A stretch of 64,000 nucleotides of DNA. Origin: Paralithodes platypus. Taxonomy: Eukaryota; Arthropoda; Malacostraca; Decapoda; Lithodidae. The stretch is from the NCBI GenBank assembly GCA_032716605.1, contig CM064539.1, positions 413,501 through 477,500 of the forward strand, read 5' to 3'. Position numbers and translations under genes: made by a program. Numbering within the stretch: the stretch's first letter is position 1; each line of letters starts with the position of its first letter. The notes under the pieces are model-generated. The model saw nothing but the letters and a program-made list of their open reading frames with translations, ran no database searches and was not told where the DNA came from. Below, one piece after another: positions 9,868 to 22,286 of this stretch.

Positions 9868-11075
9868 TTCAGTGGGAGACAGTTCGGATTCTTGCCGGGG
9901 AGGTCGACGGTACTACAGCTAATTAAGGTGGTAGATGATTGGATGCAAATTCTAGATGATGGTGATGTAATAGACGTGGTATATTGCGATTTTATGAAGG
10001 CCTTCGATAAGGTCCCACATAAAAGGTTAATAGAGAAAGTTAGAAGCTATAATATAGGGGAGAAATGTGTGAAATGGATAGAAGCCTTCCTGAAAGATCG
10101 GAGACAGAGGGTATTGGTGAATGGAATAGGCTCGGGGTGGAGGGAAATTACAAGTGGGGTACCTCAGGGATCTGTGTTGGGACCATTGCTGTTCGTTATA
10201 TTTATCAACGACTTGCCTGAAGTTATAACTAATGGAAGTGAGGTATACCTGTATGCGGATGACACTAACTGTATAGAAGAGTGAGGAGTAAGGAAGATAT
10301 GGGTTTGCTTCAAGGAGATGTGGAGGGCATGAAGGGATGGTCTGAGCATTGGTTAATGCCTTTTCATCCAAAAAAATGCAAGTACATGCGGATTGGGACC
10401 AGCAAGATAGACAAGGTAGGATACAGTATGTATGAAGCGATGGAGGAAGTGAGTGCAGAAAAGGATATAGGAGTAGTGATAGATAATAAGTTAAATTTCT
10501 CAGAACATTTAGCGGAAAAGATAAACAAAGCCAATAGAATTGTAGGGCTGATAAGGAGGACATTTGTGTCACTTGACGAAGAAATCTTCAGGAATCTATA
10601 TACAGCGCTGGTTAGGCCACACCTGGAATATGCAAACCAGGTGTGGGCTCCATATATGGTAAAGGATATAGAAGCAGTGGAGAAAGTGCAGAAGAGCTAG
10701 CAAGCTGGTACCAACGTTGAAGAACGCGGGCTATGAGCAGAGGTTGAGGACACTGGGACTTCCGACACTGGCATATAGGAAAGAGGGGGGAGATGAGAGA
10801 GACTGTTAAGATAGGGACAGGAAAGTACGATGAGGATTGTGTGAAGGTATCTTCTTGATGCGGGAGGGAACAAGAACGAGAGGACACTCTAAGAAAATTT
10901 ACAAAGAAAGAAATAGGCTTGAGAAGGCGAAGAACTCATTTTGTGATAGAGTGGTAAATGAGTGGAACGCACTGCCCCATATGTAGTCGATTCCGAATCA
11001 ATAAGGGAGTTTGAAAGTAATCTTGATAAAGCATGGGGAAGACAAGATTTGAAGTTTGATTATAAAACAAAAATA
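9868..11075 (+). pseudogene. LINE-D reverse transcriptase fragment, 5'-truncated and broken
   Basis: One frame (9892-10284) carries RT motifs: [45 protein letters not shown] and YADD near 10,253. A shift at about 10,275-10,281 moves the continuation to a second frame (10,281-10,700) with LVRPHLEYANQVWAP. The C-terminal part (to about 11,075) is scattered over further frames. It lacks the endonuclease and 5' half and is not functional. CR1-like by motif pattern (inference). Confidence 0.8.
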
Positions 11076-11079
11076 CAGA

Positions 11080-11587
11080 ATAGTAAAAATGTTGCGTCTG
11101 CTACCGCCGCCGCCAACACCGTGAACGACCGCAGCAGTGCAAGCACTGGTACTGAGCTGGATACACAGGCATAGTTTGCCTTTTTCCAGAGGATCTACTG
11201 TAAGAAACTGTAAGAAACAATAACATAGGCCTAGGCCTAAACCGAAAAATACTGTATTACCGAAACTAGGCCTAGCCTACCAACATTTTTCCCGTGGTTA
11301 TTCTTTTTGGTTTTAGGCCTACAGTAGCCTACTGTAACCTAGTTTAAATTAGTTTCAATCCCCAATTTTTTGTTTTCCCCATTAGGCTATCCAACGATCT
11401 TAAAACGTCATTTTCAGAGTAAAACGTAATTTACAGACTAAAAAAAAAAAAAAAAATTTGCCTTGGGATACAGGATGGGATGAAAGGGGTCTTGCCCACC
11501 ACCCTCACTTATTGAAATCAGTATCTAGGCTATTTTGCCAGTAAGGGGCTAAATACGAGTTTTACCACCATCAATAGGGAGAATTAG
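11080..11587. other. Non-coding, GGCCTA-rich stretch
   Basis: No gene is visible. It holds many AGGCCTA/TAGGCCT words, an A run near 11,440-11,455 and otherwise unassigned AT-rich DNA. Confidence 0.4.
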
Positions 11588-11998
11588 GGGTAAAAATTGA
11601 AGACAACCCGGACAGCTGGGATCTCATTTATAATGGTAGTTTTGGGTTCCTATCATGTTATGCTTCATTGCTATAGGCTAGGCCTAGCCTACTTTTTATC
11701 CACCGGAAAAAACAAAAAATTCTTGGCTTTATTTTATTTCTTTAGCATTAGGCTAACCTAACCAAAAAACCTAACCTAACCTAAATGTATTTGGGGGTTA
11801 TTAGCTTAGGTTAGGTTAGGTTTTTTGGTTAGGTTAATGCTATAAAAAAAAAATAGGCCTAGGCTAAAGCCAAGAAAAATAAAAATTTCCGGTGGATAAA
11901 AAGTAGGCCTATATAGCAATGAAGCATAACATGATAGGAACCCAAAACTACCATTAGAAATGAGATCCCACCTGTCCGTGTTGTCTTAAATTTTTACC
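11588..11998. mobile_element. Fold-back element with about 190-bp arms
   Basis: The left arm starting GGGTAAAAATTGAAGACAA is repeated inverted in the right arm ending GTCTTAAATTTTTACC. The sequence between is also inverted, including TTCCTATCATGTTATGCTTC and its complement. The centre near 11,760-11,830 carries CCTAACCTAACC on one arm and TTAGGTTAGGTT on the other. No coding capacity. Confidence 0.8.
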
Positions 11999-12029
11999 GA
12001 ATTAGGCCTAGGCTAGGTAGCCTAGGGGT

Positions 12030-12523
12030 AAATACTTACTTATACTTGGTCATACTTGGTAGAATTCCGTCCTCTGTGGACGCAGCTAAAGTGGACTTCT
12101 GCTGCAGCCAGGCAGCTCCGCAACTCCCTCGTTCCGTCTATTTACTAACGAGTTGGATGCGGTGCTGGGATATCCTGGTATTGGGGGCTCGTCTGGTACT
12201 GTAGCCAGCCATCGGTCCAGCTGACGCTTGAAGGAGTCTGTCGTGACTCCCGTCAGTTCCCGGACGGCCTTTGGTACAGTATTGAAGAGGCGAGCCCCAT
12301 TTTTGCTGAAGTTGTTGTGGGCGACTGTTGCTATTTTCTGAGAGGTAGCCTCAGTCCTCTTGATGTAGCACAGTCACCCTTTTCTAACGTGATTGTTGAT
12401 GACTAGTCCCACGTCAGGTACCAGCCCTTCTAGGGTCTTCCGCACATAAATCACTAGGTAACGTTCTCGTCGTCTCTGAAGGGAGTAGAGCCGCAACTCC
12501 TTCAGGCGTTCCCAGTAGTTCAT
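12030..12523 (-). pseudogene. LINE-A-family 3' fragment, downstream part
   Basis: On the minus strand it encodes a diverged version of the LINE-A C-terminus, including NYWERLKELRLYSLQRRRER and a Pro/Ser-rich end. Stops and frame changes interrupt it. It joins 13,143-13,290 in sense once the LINE-B insertion between them is removed. Confidence 0.7.
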
Positions 12524-13142
12524 GTATTTACCTAATTGTTTACCTAATTGTAGTTTACAGGAGTTGAGCTAAGCTCGTGTTGTCCCGTCTCTCAGTCTAC
12601 TTTTTATCCAATTTTTTCTTGAAAATATGGATATTCCTTGCCCCTACCACCTCCTCCTCCAGCCCATTCCATTTGTCAATACATCTATAGGGGAAGCTAA
12701 ACTTCCTGATATCGTTCTTGCAGGTAGGTCTTTTTACTTTGTAGCTGTGGCCTCTAGTTATTCCTGTATCCATAATTAATATATCCTCCCTATCCAGCCT
12801 CTCCAGCCCCCGGGTGCATTTGTACATCATTATCATGTCTCCCCTCTCTCTCCTCTCTTTTAGACTCGGTAGATTTAATTTGTCTAGCCTCCCTTCATAT
12901 GGCAGCTCTCTGAGACTTGGAACCAATCTAGTAACTGCTCTCTGGATTCTTTCTAACTTGTGAATATGCTTCTTTAGATGCGGGGACCACACCACTGCTG
13001 CATACTCCAATCTTGGTCTAATCATACTCTTCATAATTTTCGCTACCATGGTCTCATCCAAGTAGTTCAGAGCAACTTTCATATTCCCGGCCATTGCATA
13101 CATTCCGCTAAAGAGCTTGTTAATATGTTTCTCTGGCGACAA
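12524..13142 (-). pseudogene. LINE-B 3' fragment inserted in a LINE-A copy
   Basis: On the minus strand a 181-residue frame covers the LINE-B C-terminal region (LSPEKHINKLFSGMYAMAG, IRPRLEYAAVVWSPH, IDKWNGLEEEVVGARN). It ends in the CAATTAGGTAAATA tail. It is nearly identical to the corresponding part of the copy at 45,127-45,690. The insertion separates the two halves of a LINE-A-family relic. Confidence 0.85.
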
Positions 13143-13290
13143 ATTATCTTGTGTTGGAGACCCCAGATCCTGCTGGTGAAGGTCCTCTGTAGAGACTCCA
13201 GTTTGCCGATGTCACCTATCTTGTGGGGAGTCCATAGCTGGCAGCAGTATTCCACCTTTGGGAGGACCAGTTATACTACCCCTCCCCCAC
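13143..13290 (-). pseudogene. LINE-A-family fragment, upstream part
   Basis: The minus strand reads VLPKVEYCCQLWTPHKIGD then LQRTFTSRIWGLQH, matching LINE-A ORF2 just upstream of the part found at 12,523. This places the LINE-B insertion inside one older copy. Confidence 0.7.
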
Positions 13291-14240
13291 TACCCCCCAC
13301 CACCTCCTCCCTTCAAAACACGCCTTTTAGCATGTTTTTGGATGGTTCAGCAGACGCAGAAACTGAAAAAAAGGTATTTTTATAACAAAATTATCTCCAG
13401 CCAGATAAGAGTTTTTCAGGTATAATAATTTGTTGTTGTTTTTAATTTTTTATTTGATATGCAGTGTTGTTTAGGCTAATGCGTCGCATTTTAGTAGCCT
13501 ATTTTTAACATTAGCCTAACCTAACCTAACCGAAAACTAACCTGTCTCTGCGATGGTCTAAACCCAACTCACGTTCCCTGTTTATGGGTGCGCAACGGTC
13601 TAAACCCAACACACATTCCCTGTTTATTGGTTCGCGAAGGTTTTAAATACTTCAATGTAGGCCTAGGCCTATCTATTTCAAGTCAAATATAAATTTCCTC
13701 ACATCATCAAACCATACTAAGTCTAGGCTACTACTAATAATATTAACCCATTAGTACCAACAGAATAACGACAAAATAGGGGTAGTAGGCTATAACTGTA
13801 GATTTATCAGCCTAGGCTATAGGCTAGGCCCTAGTCTTTTTTTACAGTGCTTTAAATAGGCCTAGTGCACATAAAATGCATTTCCGGTGGTTGAAACAAA
13901 TTTTAATCTTTGCAACATCCTTATTTTATATCAGCCATCAAATATTGAGAAACAAATAGTGGTAGTTTCGGTAATAGGCCTAAGTAGGCCTACCGACATT
14001 ATTTTCATAGGCTAGGCTTCCCAAATCGAGTTGGAGGCACATGGGACATGCGGGATTCTGGGCAATGTGTCGAAATTGGGGTGCCTCCTACGTTCTGTAA
14101 GGAAGGAGGAATATACGTAGAAACCTAGGAACACCATCTTCCAGTTTGTATAAATGGTGAGGATTTGTCTTCGCCGGTGACACTAACAAACGTTGGAGGT
14201 CGCTTTGTCTCTGGATGTCGGATGTCGGGCTTACTGACTA
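13291..14240. other. Non-coding stretch with short repeats
   Basis: No gene is visible. It has AACCTAACC words near 13,510-13,530, an approximate two-unit repeat of a GGTCTAAACCCAAC segment (13,556-13,640) and many GGCCTA words to about 14,020. Confidence 0.4.
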
Positions 14241-15041
14241 TTCCGCCCTCAGACCATTCCGACTAGAAGATCCCGCCCGCTTAGCTAGGTCCTTCCCGCC
14301 CGAATGTTGTGGGCGGGAAGAGCCAAACATCAATCCTTCCTTGGCTGATTCCGCCTTCTAAGATTAGACCGTCCCGCCCGTTTGTAAGGTTCGCGTATAC
14401 CTTAAACTGTGCTTATAATGTGCCTAAATGTGCAATGAAAAAGCCTGTAGCCTTGAAATTTGTAATTGTATCTAACCTTGTGTATATACTGTATATGATC
14501 AGACTAAAACACGCCCATTAATAGGAAAAATCACAACCAATTAATTTGCCAATTGTCCATTTTCAGCCGATGGTGATTAGCATATTTCCCATGTTTATAG
14601 AAATCAGTTACTTTGCAAATAGAGTAGCGAATAATGGAGTGATCATGAAAACGTGACATTACCCCTTGAGGTTTATGTCACCTTTTGATTAATTCCGGAT
14701 ATCATTAGACGATCTCATACAGCTTAGAAAGGATCTGTGATAGTTGAAATGCTTAAGACTGTCTCGAATAGCCTTCCTACTCTGAATAAAATTGCCTCAT
14801 AATAGACAAAATATATAATGCAATCACAAATTTCAAGGTTACAGGCTTTTTCATCGCACATTTAGGCAAGATCAGCTGAGGTTGTGTGAACCATACAAAT
14901 GGGCGGGACGGTCTAATCTTGGAGGGCGGAATCAGCCAAGGAAAGATTGATTGCTTGGCTCTTCCCGCCCACAACATTCGGGCGGGAAGGACCTAGCTAA
15001 GCGGGCGGGATCTTCTAGTCGGAATGGTCTGAGGGCGGGAA
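14241..15041. mobile_element. Fold-back element with about 230-bp inverted arms
   Basis: The left arm (14,241 to about 14,475) begins TTCCGCCCTCAGACCATTCC and the right arm (about 14,815-15,041) is its inverted copy with a few changes. Both include GCCCGAATGTTGTGGGCGGG and GTGCAATGAAAAAGCC or a close variant. The spacer of about 340 bp is AT-rich and non-coding. This is a non-autonomous, long-inverted-repeat element of unknown family. Confidence 0.85.
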
Positions 15042-15044
15042 TGA

Positions 15045-15948
15045 CCTGCTCCCAGGCAGAGCCGCAGAACCCCTGTCCCCTCACCTCCCTCCTCCACGGC
15101 GGCTTGCTTCATCCCATCCCTCTCCCTTTGTAGGACCTGGAGGCTTGACGGGCATCACCCTATACTAGCTGCAGAGCTATATACCATCTTAGGCGCCTTG
15201 GAATATGTCAGAGATTCAGTTCCCCCCCGTTTAATTGTTATTTTTAACGACTCTCAATCCTCCCTTGCCTTATTGAGCTCCAGGCGCCCGTCCTCTCATA
15301 CTTACTTACTTACTTGGTCATCGTAAGCTAATCTTTGACTCTCACTCCATCCTCCTCCTTCTCCACTCTCGTGGGTACACAATACACTTTCAGTGGGTCC
15401 CTTTCCACACAGGCATACCAGGAAACACCGTAGTAGATGCTGCGGCCATATTAGCACATAATACATCCACTGTTGAATCCTATCCCCTCGATTTCTCCTC
15501 TTTCTCTTCACACGTATTTCACTCTCTATGTCTGTTGGAATGCAGCCGGTCCCTGCTCTGCTCCACTACCCTTTCTGCCTATCGCTCTTCCTCCTCTCCT
15601 CTCCCTTGGGCGCGATCTCCATGCCGTGCCCTGGATACTTCATTAACGCGTCTCAGTCTGGGACACTCCACCCTCAACGGTCATCTCTTCCGGGTCAACC
15701 TGGCCCTTAGCCCCTCCTGCCGCTCTGTGGACGAAACCATCCTCCACTTTTTCCTCAGCTGTCCCCGTTACTACTCAGCCAGGACCTCTCTCACACCTCT
15801 TGGCGTCAGTGACTTCTCCCTCCCCGTCCTGCTAGCTGGTGTTGGGGTACCGGAGGCTACTAAATCCAAGGTCCTCCTGCTTACGAAGAAGTTCCTGAGG
15901 TTAGCGGGGCGTCTACGTCGCCTGCGGGACATGGGTGCCCTCCCCTGA
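15045..15948 (+). pseudogene. LINE-E 3' part with RNase H relic
   Basis: Split frames contain RNase H features: AAELYTILGALEYV, IFNDSQSSLALLS, then WVPFHTGIPGNTVVDAA. A final frame to 15,948 has GHSTLNGHLFR, a Cys/His segment (SCRSVDETILHFFLSCPRY) and FLRLAGRLRRLRDMG. RNase H followed by a C-terminal zinc-like motif is typical of I/R1-type non-LTR elements. A CTTA microsatellite near 15,300-15,315 and several frame breaks disable it. It directly follows the fold-back. Confidence 0.75.
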
Positions 15949-17028
15949 AATCTACGATGTCCACGTCCTCCCTGTGAAACCTATCCACCCTGGGGTCCTT
16001 TCCGCCCGGGTAGGGTGACATAAGCTTTACAGCTTCACTACCCTATAATCCTCAACAAGAAGAACGCCTTAGCAAGGTCAGCTCCCTGAAGATTTAAGTT
16101 TACTTGATGGCAACATTCAAGGAGACTACTGCAGGACTCTTCTTCTTACCTTTGACGGGTATAGGCTATCCTAGAGTTTACTAGCCTATACCCCTTTGAA
16201 AAGACATTAGCCTAACCTAACAACCTTACCTAACCTATCCTAGTATTATAGGTGGGAGCTGCCGCCCCCACACCCCCACTTTGACTTAGATTTTTGGTGT
16301 ATTTGTCTGTGAAGTGGGTATTTTTCAATTTGTTGATAACAAAAATCCTCCATGCAGACTATATGGAGAAAAATAGGACGAATCTATTGGTGCCTATTTT
16401 CCCTAATAAATTGTTTCTCATAATGTTGCACTACTGTCCTTGAATATAATAAAAAAAATACCAGGTTGGAAAAGGAGAAATAGGCCTAGGCCTACGTCAG
16501 CCAAATACAGTAGGTAAAGAATTACGTCTAGCCTATGGACCCAGCAACAAAGGGAGAAAGAGGAGAAATAGAGGAAAGGTAGGAAAGAGTGGCTGTTGGG
16601 GGTGAGAGGGGGATATAGACTAAATATAGTGTCTGAATTTCTGAAACAAGCAATACAAAACATCATTCAACAGGCTCAGCAGCATATCACTTACCAAACA
16701 GTCCTCCCAATATTCCTCTTCTTCACAAACAAGTCTACGTACACTTCACTATTACGCGGATGGAATAACGAATAGTCTACATAAACTACTGAACGCTCAC
16801 TGTCACACACACAAAACTACCACGAGTCCCTCCCACCCACTACGATCATATCAGATCAGATGAAGATATTGAGGGATAAGCCTTTACAATGGCACCTCGT
16901 ACGATTGAGGTTCTTGTCTTATTTACACTCTTTTCCTTCTTGTTTTGGAGCAAGGCAGGTGATAGGGTTTCTTGTTACCTGACCCTCACCAAACCGCGCC
17001 TTAGCATCGGCTTCCTCTCATATAGTTT
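15949..17028. other. Non-coding stretch
   Basis: The first 130 bases are probably the LINE-E 3' UTR. The rest holds AACCTAACC words (16,200-16,240) and GGCCTA words. No supported gene. Confidence 0.4.
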
Positions 17029-17232
17029 GTTCATTCTAGCTTGGGCAGAAATCGTAATCTCTACCCTCTGTAACTAAAAAAGGGCTGGAGCAAATGCGCT
17101 GTCAATTTATACACATATTCCCTAGTCAAGTCTTCCTATTTGGTAGAAATATTAGCTCGATTACTCTTAGTCCTTTTTGAGTTATGAGAGGTTTGGTTAG
17201 GAGTTACAATTTCTGCCCCACCTAGAATGAAC
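17029..17232. repeat. Inverted-repeat element, arms about 40-50 bp
   Basis: TTCATTCTAGCTTGGGCAG at the left matches, inverted, CTGCCCCACCTAGAATGAA at the right. A related arm (GGTCATTCTAGGTTGGGCAG) occurs alone near 26,160. Probably a small MITE. Confidence 0.55.
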
Positions 17233-19025
17233 GGACTAACAGATTGGAAGTTTGAAGGGGAGGTGGGCTGGTTTTTCTGGCCCCCTTCTCCCTCGCGTTT
17301 AGCCCCAATGGTTTTCAGATTTTCAGACGTTCGGCCCATTAGTTCAGCGATTCCAAGACATTTCATGCCATTTCTTTGTCAACATAGGACATTTTATGCT
17401 ACTTACTATGGGTTTCAGAGGCCGTGTTACATAGTTTTTCGGGAATAGCTTGTTAACAGTTGGATCAGTATGATATTTTGCCACAACTTGTTTCACACCG
17501 TCCCCTAATTTTTGTTAATATTGTACATTACCAAAAGTAGATAATTAAGCCGCTTGTCCCTGTGTCATGAGGTTAAAGTCACACCTGAATGACTAGGAAA
17601 CGGACAAGGCTACCGTGGCGTACCTTTGAAACCACCAAACCATTATTGCTCCTCCATCAAGCACGGTAGTTATCAGCCAACACTCAAACCTATTATCATC
17701 TTTACATTAAAGTTATGTCACTATCAAATATAAATATACAGTATACAGTACAATATTTGTATGGAGTATGTGCCTAAGTATACCTGTATACATACATACA
17801 TACATACATACATACAATACTCTGCTAGAAATAAATAAGTCATTTATAAGCCAATTGTTTATTTTATTTTAAAATTACATCACAGATTTTATAAAAATAT
17901 TAATTTCTATTATCAAAGTACCATTAGTCATGTAGCTAGAGGAATGCCAATATATTTAATAAGACAAAATAATCACATTGGATTACTGTAGAAGACAATA
18001 TTACATGAAAATTGATGAACACATTATAATTGATCTTTAAATTGCTACATACATTATCTAACCAAGCTGTAAAATTTAAGCTGTACCAACTTTATAATTA
18101 TACCAAGTATGCTTAACTATTATTAAAAATTCCCAATAAAAAGTAGTTTTACTGTTAAAAGTATAATCTTGATTGCAAAAGATATAACATATATAAAGTA
18201 AAGATGAACCACTTTATCTAAACAATTTTGACAGTCCTGCAAATGCTGCCCTTTATTTTTGTTTACGTGTTTCTGTAATTTACCGTACACAATATGTATA
18301 TATAGATGTTTGTTTCCATTAGTTGAAGGGGGGTCACCTTACCCAGAAAACATGAAGTCTATACTAGAACTCTCATAGGGCATATATCAAGATTTTCACA
18401 GAAATGTTTACTCAGGGTGTACATGATGTCAATTGATGTCTCTTGTCCTTTTCAGTTACCTGGACAGAGAATAGGTAAATTTGGAAGGGATCATTCGGCA
18501 TGAACAACAGCCATCGGGTACTGGTGCAAAACTGGAAATTGTCAGAATACATTGATATACTGTATAAGGCTAAAGTCAAATGCTAGAATTAACCCCCCAC
18601 ACCCCGGGTACTTTTTGTTTTTTTGTCACCAACACATTTCACGTCTTTTAAAGAACAGAATAGGGAAAAAATATAAAGATTTTGATGAAGCATGGTATCG
18701 ATACTTCAAATACTGTAGATACCAAACACTCTTCTTCATCTTCCTGTGGTGATGAGTTGAACTATAATGTAAAACTTGCAAGATAAACAAACCAAAACTG
18801 GGATGACACAAAATAAACGCAAAAGAACTGAATACAAGGTTTTTGTGGGGTTGATAATGATAAAAGAAGTGAAGTGAATATCACCGCTATTCAAAAATGG
18901 TATCCGCGTCCTAGGGTATCCCGGGGTTAAGGGGTTGACTCAGCAGTATATATTGATGGTCCCAAGCACAGTATACAGTCCTGTAGTATGCCAGGCTATA
19001 AGGAAACATACACACATATACAGTA
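17233..19025. other. AT-rich non-coding stretch
   Basis: No gene is visible. A CATA microsatellite lies at 17,788-17,815. A dispersed repeat (TAATGTAAAACTTGCAA to about 18,840) recurs at 39,420-39,490 and 41,335-41,410. Confidence 0.45.
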
Positions 19026-19948
19026 CAGTGGAATCTACAATCTCGATCATAATTGGTTCCCACAAATACCGATCGAGATTCGAAATATCGAGATGCGAAG
19101 TTAACTTCTTATGGGAAAAAATACAATCGGTTCCAGCCACTTGCCGACTAACCTACATCAAATCTGTCAATTTTCACATTTGCCCCCCACAATCACATGC
19201 AATATATATAATATGTTAAAATAGATAAAATGAATAATGAAAGAGTTTTATTTTTACCTTATATTTATTGATAAAGAGGTTTGTGTGGATTCAGTTTGGT
19301 TGATTGTTGGTTCCGAGGCGAACGCAGTTAGGTTACTGCGTCTCCGCAGTCCGCACCCGGCGCACAGTCACCGTCATCAATTCTTGCAATTGCTTCCCTC
19401 ACCCTGTCACCACTAGTACCGGCATTTTATGAATGCGATAAAAAAAGGTCCAGGTAGACGACTTCACAATACAAGTTTTCAAGCGAATGGCGGACGTGTG
19501 ACTGGTACACCAAGTGGCCGCTAGATCTACCGACTTCAATCAATTTTCCATGGTATAAAGTTTAATCAAGTTTTCTTTTGTCTTTACTATTATTATATAT
19601 TAGATTTTCCTCATACAAATAATAATGTATATTAAAACATGGTAAAGTAATTTATATTACTACGTAAATGAAAGCGGCAGAGATGAGTCAGGTTAGACTA
19701 CCGCCCGAAAACGATCGATACTAGCGGTACATTAGTATACAGGTGAACAAAACACAATGACTGTGAGGTTCACACATCGATTTGGTCAAGATTAATCTGT
19801 TTATATTAGTATATAAGCATCTAGCATCGATATTTAGCTATCGAGATTAACGTTTTTTCATCGAGATTTGTGATTGGGGGAGAGCTTGAAGGTGGCATCG
19901 AGATGCGAAATATCGAGATGAGATTGATCGAGATATGTGAGCCTACTG
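19026..19948. mobile_element. TA-flanked MITE, ATCGAGAT family
   Basis: It starts TA-CAGTGGAATCTACAATCTCGAT and ends ATCGAGATATGTGAGCCTACTG-TA. ATCGAGAT or a variant recurs near both ends (19,070-19,095 and 19,840-19,935). About 920 bp with no transposase frame. The terminal inverted match is imperfect in bases 5-17 but follows the shared pattern. Confidence 0.7.
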
Positions 19949-20500
19949 TACATACATACAATGGTTTATCGTCGTTTTCCATTACATACATTGTAACGGC
20001 TCGGACGTGGTTGCCTTTCCGCAGCTGGAATATAGTACAATAAAGTCCCGTCACAACACCACCCCATCATGTCATCACTTTGGCTGATGCTGGCATAGTG
20101 CATTGGGGTTTGTAATTGCTGATTAATGTTAAGAGCGGGATGTTACTTAATAGTGCTAACCGTGCCTCAGCAAAATTCGACTAAGTCCCACTGCAACACT
20201 TGCAAACCACACCAGCCTCAACAGTGCTACAAGACAGTGCCATACCAAGACTTTACTGCACATAAGGCAACTTGCTTTCTACTGTATATAATATTTGCTA
20301 AAACACTGTCACCAACTACCACATGAAGAACTAAATACTACGGTCCATTATAAATTACATGTGATTATATAGATATTTCATGATGGTGTTAATACAAATA
20401 TATAGTTAGCACCGACAGTAAATAGCCAATATATAATAAAGTTAAGTATACTAGTAGAAAATGGTGGTCCCAGTCAATTCAATCCAAAAGATAAGTTCAA
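19949..20500. other. Non-coding, dispersed repeat remnants
   Basis: The part near 20,030-20,110 (AATATAGTACAATAAAGTCC to GGCTGATGCTGG) resembles 42,545-42,620. No gene is visible. Confidence 0.4.
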
Positions 20501-20735
20501 TTAATCCTCTCACATCCGGACGCGATTTTTGAGCCTATTAGGGATACTTTAAATCCTTTGTTACCGTCAGGGGTATCTATAAACCTTTAGTTTGTTTACT
20601 TCAACCTCTGCAGTTGTCTTTGAGTTAGCTGTGGGCAGAAAACTAATTTTGGAGAGGTAATTATAACAGTGAGAGTAATCTTTTTCTTATTGCTAATCTG
20701 GCAACCTTTGCGTCCTATGGTCGTGAGAGGGTTAA
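20501..20735. mobile_element. TTAA-flanked MITE, CCTCTCAC family
   Basis: Left end TTAATCCTCTCACATCCGG; right end reads inverted as TTAACCCTCTCACGACC. 235 bp, no coding. TTAA ends suggest a piggyBac-like non-autonomous element. Confidence 0.6.
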
Positions 20736-20833
20736 GTAAGTTCAGAAGTTTGGTTTAGTTTGTTTTGGTTGGTTTTTGTAGGGATGTGATTGGGTTGGTT
20801 AGGCTAGGTTATATTAGATTAGGTTAGGGTGGG

Positions 20834-21143
20834 TTAACCCCTCCAATCCCAGCACCGTATATATACGTCAGTAGATAAGTAACTCCCCAGTCCCAGCGCC
20901 GTATATATGCGTCAGTAATGTACTTTCCTTGTAACTGCCTGTACAACCCTGTACCAATTACCACGACCTTTTGAGCACTGCTCCCGTGTTGGCAACACTT
21001 CTCAGCTTATATGAAACCCACTGAAGGGTGACAAGAGCCAGTGTTGCCTTATCTTTGGAGGTGGATAGGTGGCCTCTCCTGCCATTTTTGCTACAATGCT
21101 GGGGACTTTTATTACTGTATCCTACGGTACAGTACGGGTTAAG
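20834..21143. mobile_element. TTAA-flanked MITE, CAGCRCCGTA family, copy 1
   Basis: Begins TTAACCCCTCCAATCCCAGC and ends GTACAGTACGGGTTAA. A diverged copy is at 38,705-39,022, with shared blocks such as GGCAACACTTCTCAG and CAGCGCCGTA. Non-coding. Confidence 0.7.
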
Positions 21144-22286
21144 AGGGCAAGATAGGAGAGAGGATAGGGTAGGTTAGGTCAGCTTACTTTACGCTGGGTT
21201 AGGTTAAAATAGTATAGGCTGGATGTTTGCAATGGTGTTAAATTTTGTGACCAGACAACACAATCAGTAGACCATTTCAACCAGTAGCTCTCAACCAGTG
21301 CCAAGTCAACTAAGTCCTAATACATTAGGACAAGAGCCTGAAACTGCACGTATGTGTGGAGCACTAAGTCTAAAAATGTTATGTATGTACTGCTTTGTTA
21401 AGTCAGGTAAGGTCATTATTAGGTCTGTGTGAACCGAGGACCCTCTAGGACTCACTCATGACGTTGTTGTTCTTAGAGTGACGCTTATTAAAAATTGCTT
21501 ATTTCTCGGTTATTACAGAACCAAATTGAATATTTCATATGCATATACTCTGATCTATCCTCTAGGCCGTAACAAAGCCCCTTTTAAAAATGTCATCCTG
21601 TTGCGTAACGCGCCTCTGAGTTAACACGGCTGCACGGATTTATAGTCTGCTTGGACTTGTATTGGCACTGGTTGAGATCTACTGGTTAAGTTGTCCAGAA
21701 AACCATTAAATTGACCAAGAGTTGAGTTAACAGACAAGCGTAAAAAATGTAAGAGTAATGCGAGAATACACAAGAACTTACATAATACTGATATAGAGAG
21801 CACAACACATTGACCATATCAAAAGCTAACGCATCCATTAACCCACGAACTGCTAGAACATGTGCAAAATAAAAGGCCAAGTCGAGGGAGGGAGGGAGGG
21901 GGGTGGGTATATAGGGGGGAAGGAGTGGAGGATGTGGTATGAAAAAATGCCACTACTTTCTACGTGTCACCCAAATTTCAGACATTTCCCGGCACTGGCA
22001 TGGTTTTTAAAGGGATATTTTTACACGTTTAAATACCGTAGCTTCCGAGAGGACCTTCGCAGTCCATGGGTTAAAGGCAATGTCACACGAGCGCTTTTGG
22101 GGGCATTTTTTTACGAGCAAGCTACTATTTCTTGGCACTGTATTTTCGCATTGGAATCGATAAATAAACTAATTTTATAATGAGCTTAATAGATTGACAT
22201 AACATACAACTTGAAGTCAGAAGATGCCAGACCACAACTGCCCAAAAGAATTGCCGGTAAAATAGTTCATGTGACATCACCTTAAG
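21144..22286. other. Non-coding stretch
   Basis: No gene is visible. There is a GGGAGG-rich segment near 21,880-21,925. A segment near 22,070-22,110 (AATGTCACACGAGCGC) resembles the ends of the ACACGAGC MITE family. Confidence 0.35.

Noticed and set aside
16889..17077. 62-codon frame with a signal-peptide-like start (MAPRTIEVLVLFTLFSFLFW)
   Set aside because: Its second half runs into the inverted repeat at 17,029, no splice partner or second exon is evident, and one hydrophobic stretch is weak evidence. It could be the first exon of a plus-strand gene only if transcripts show it.
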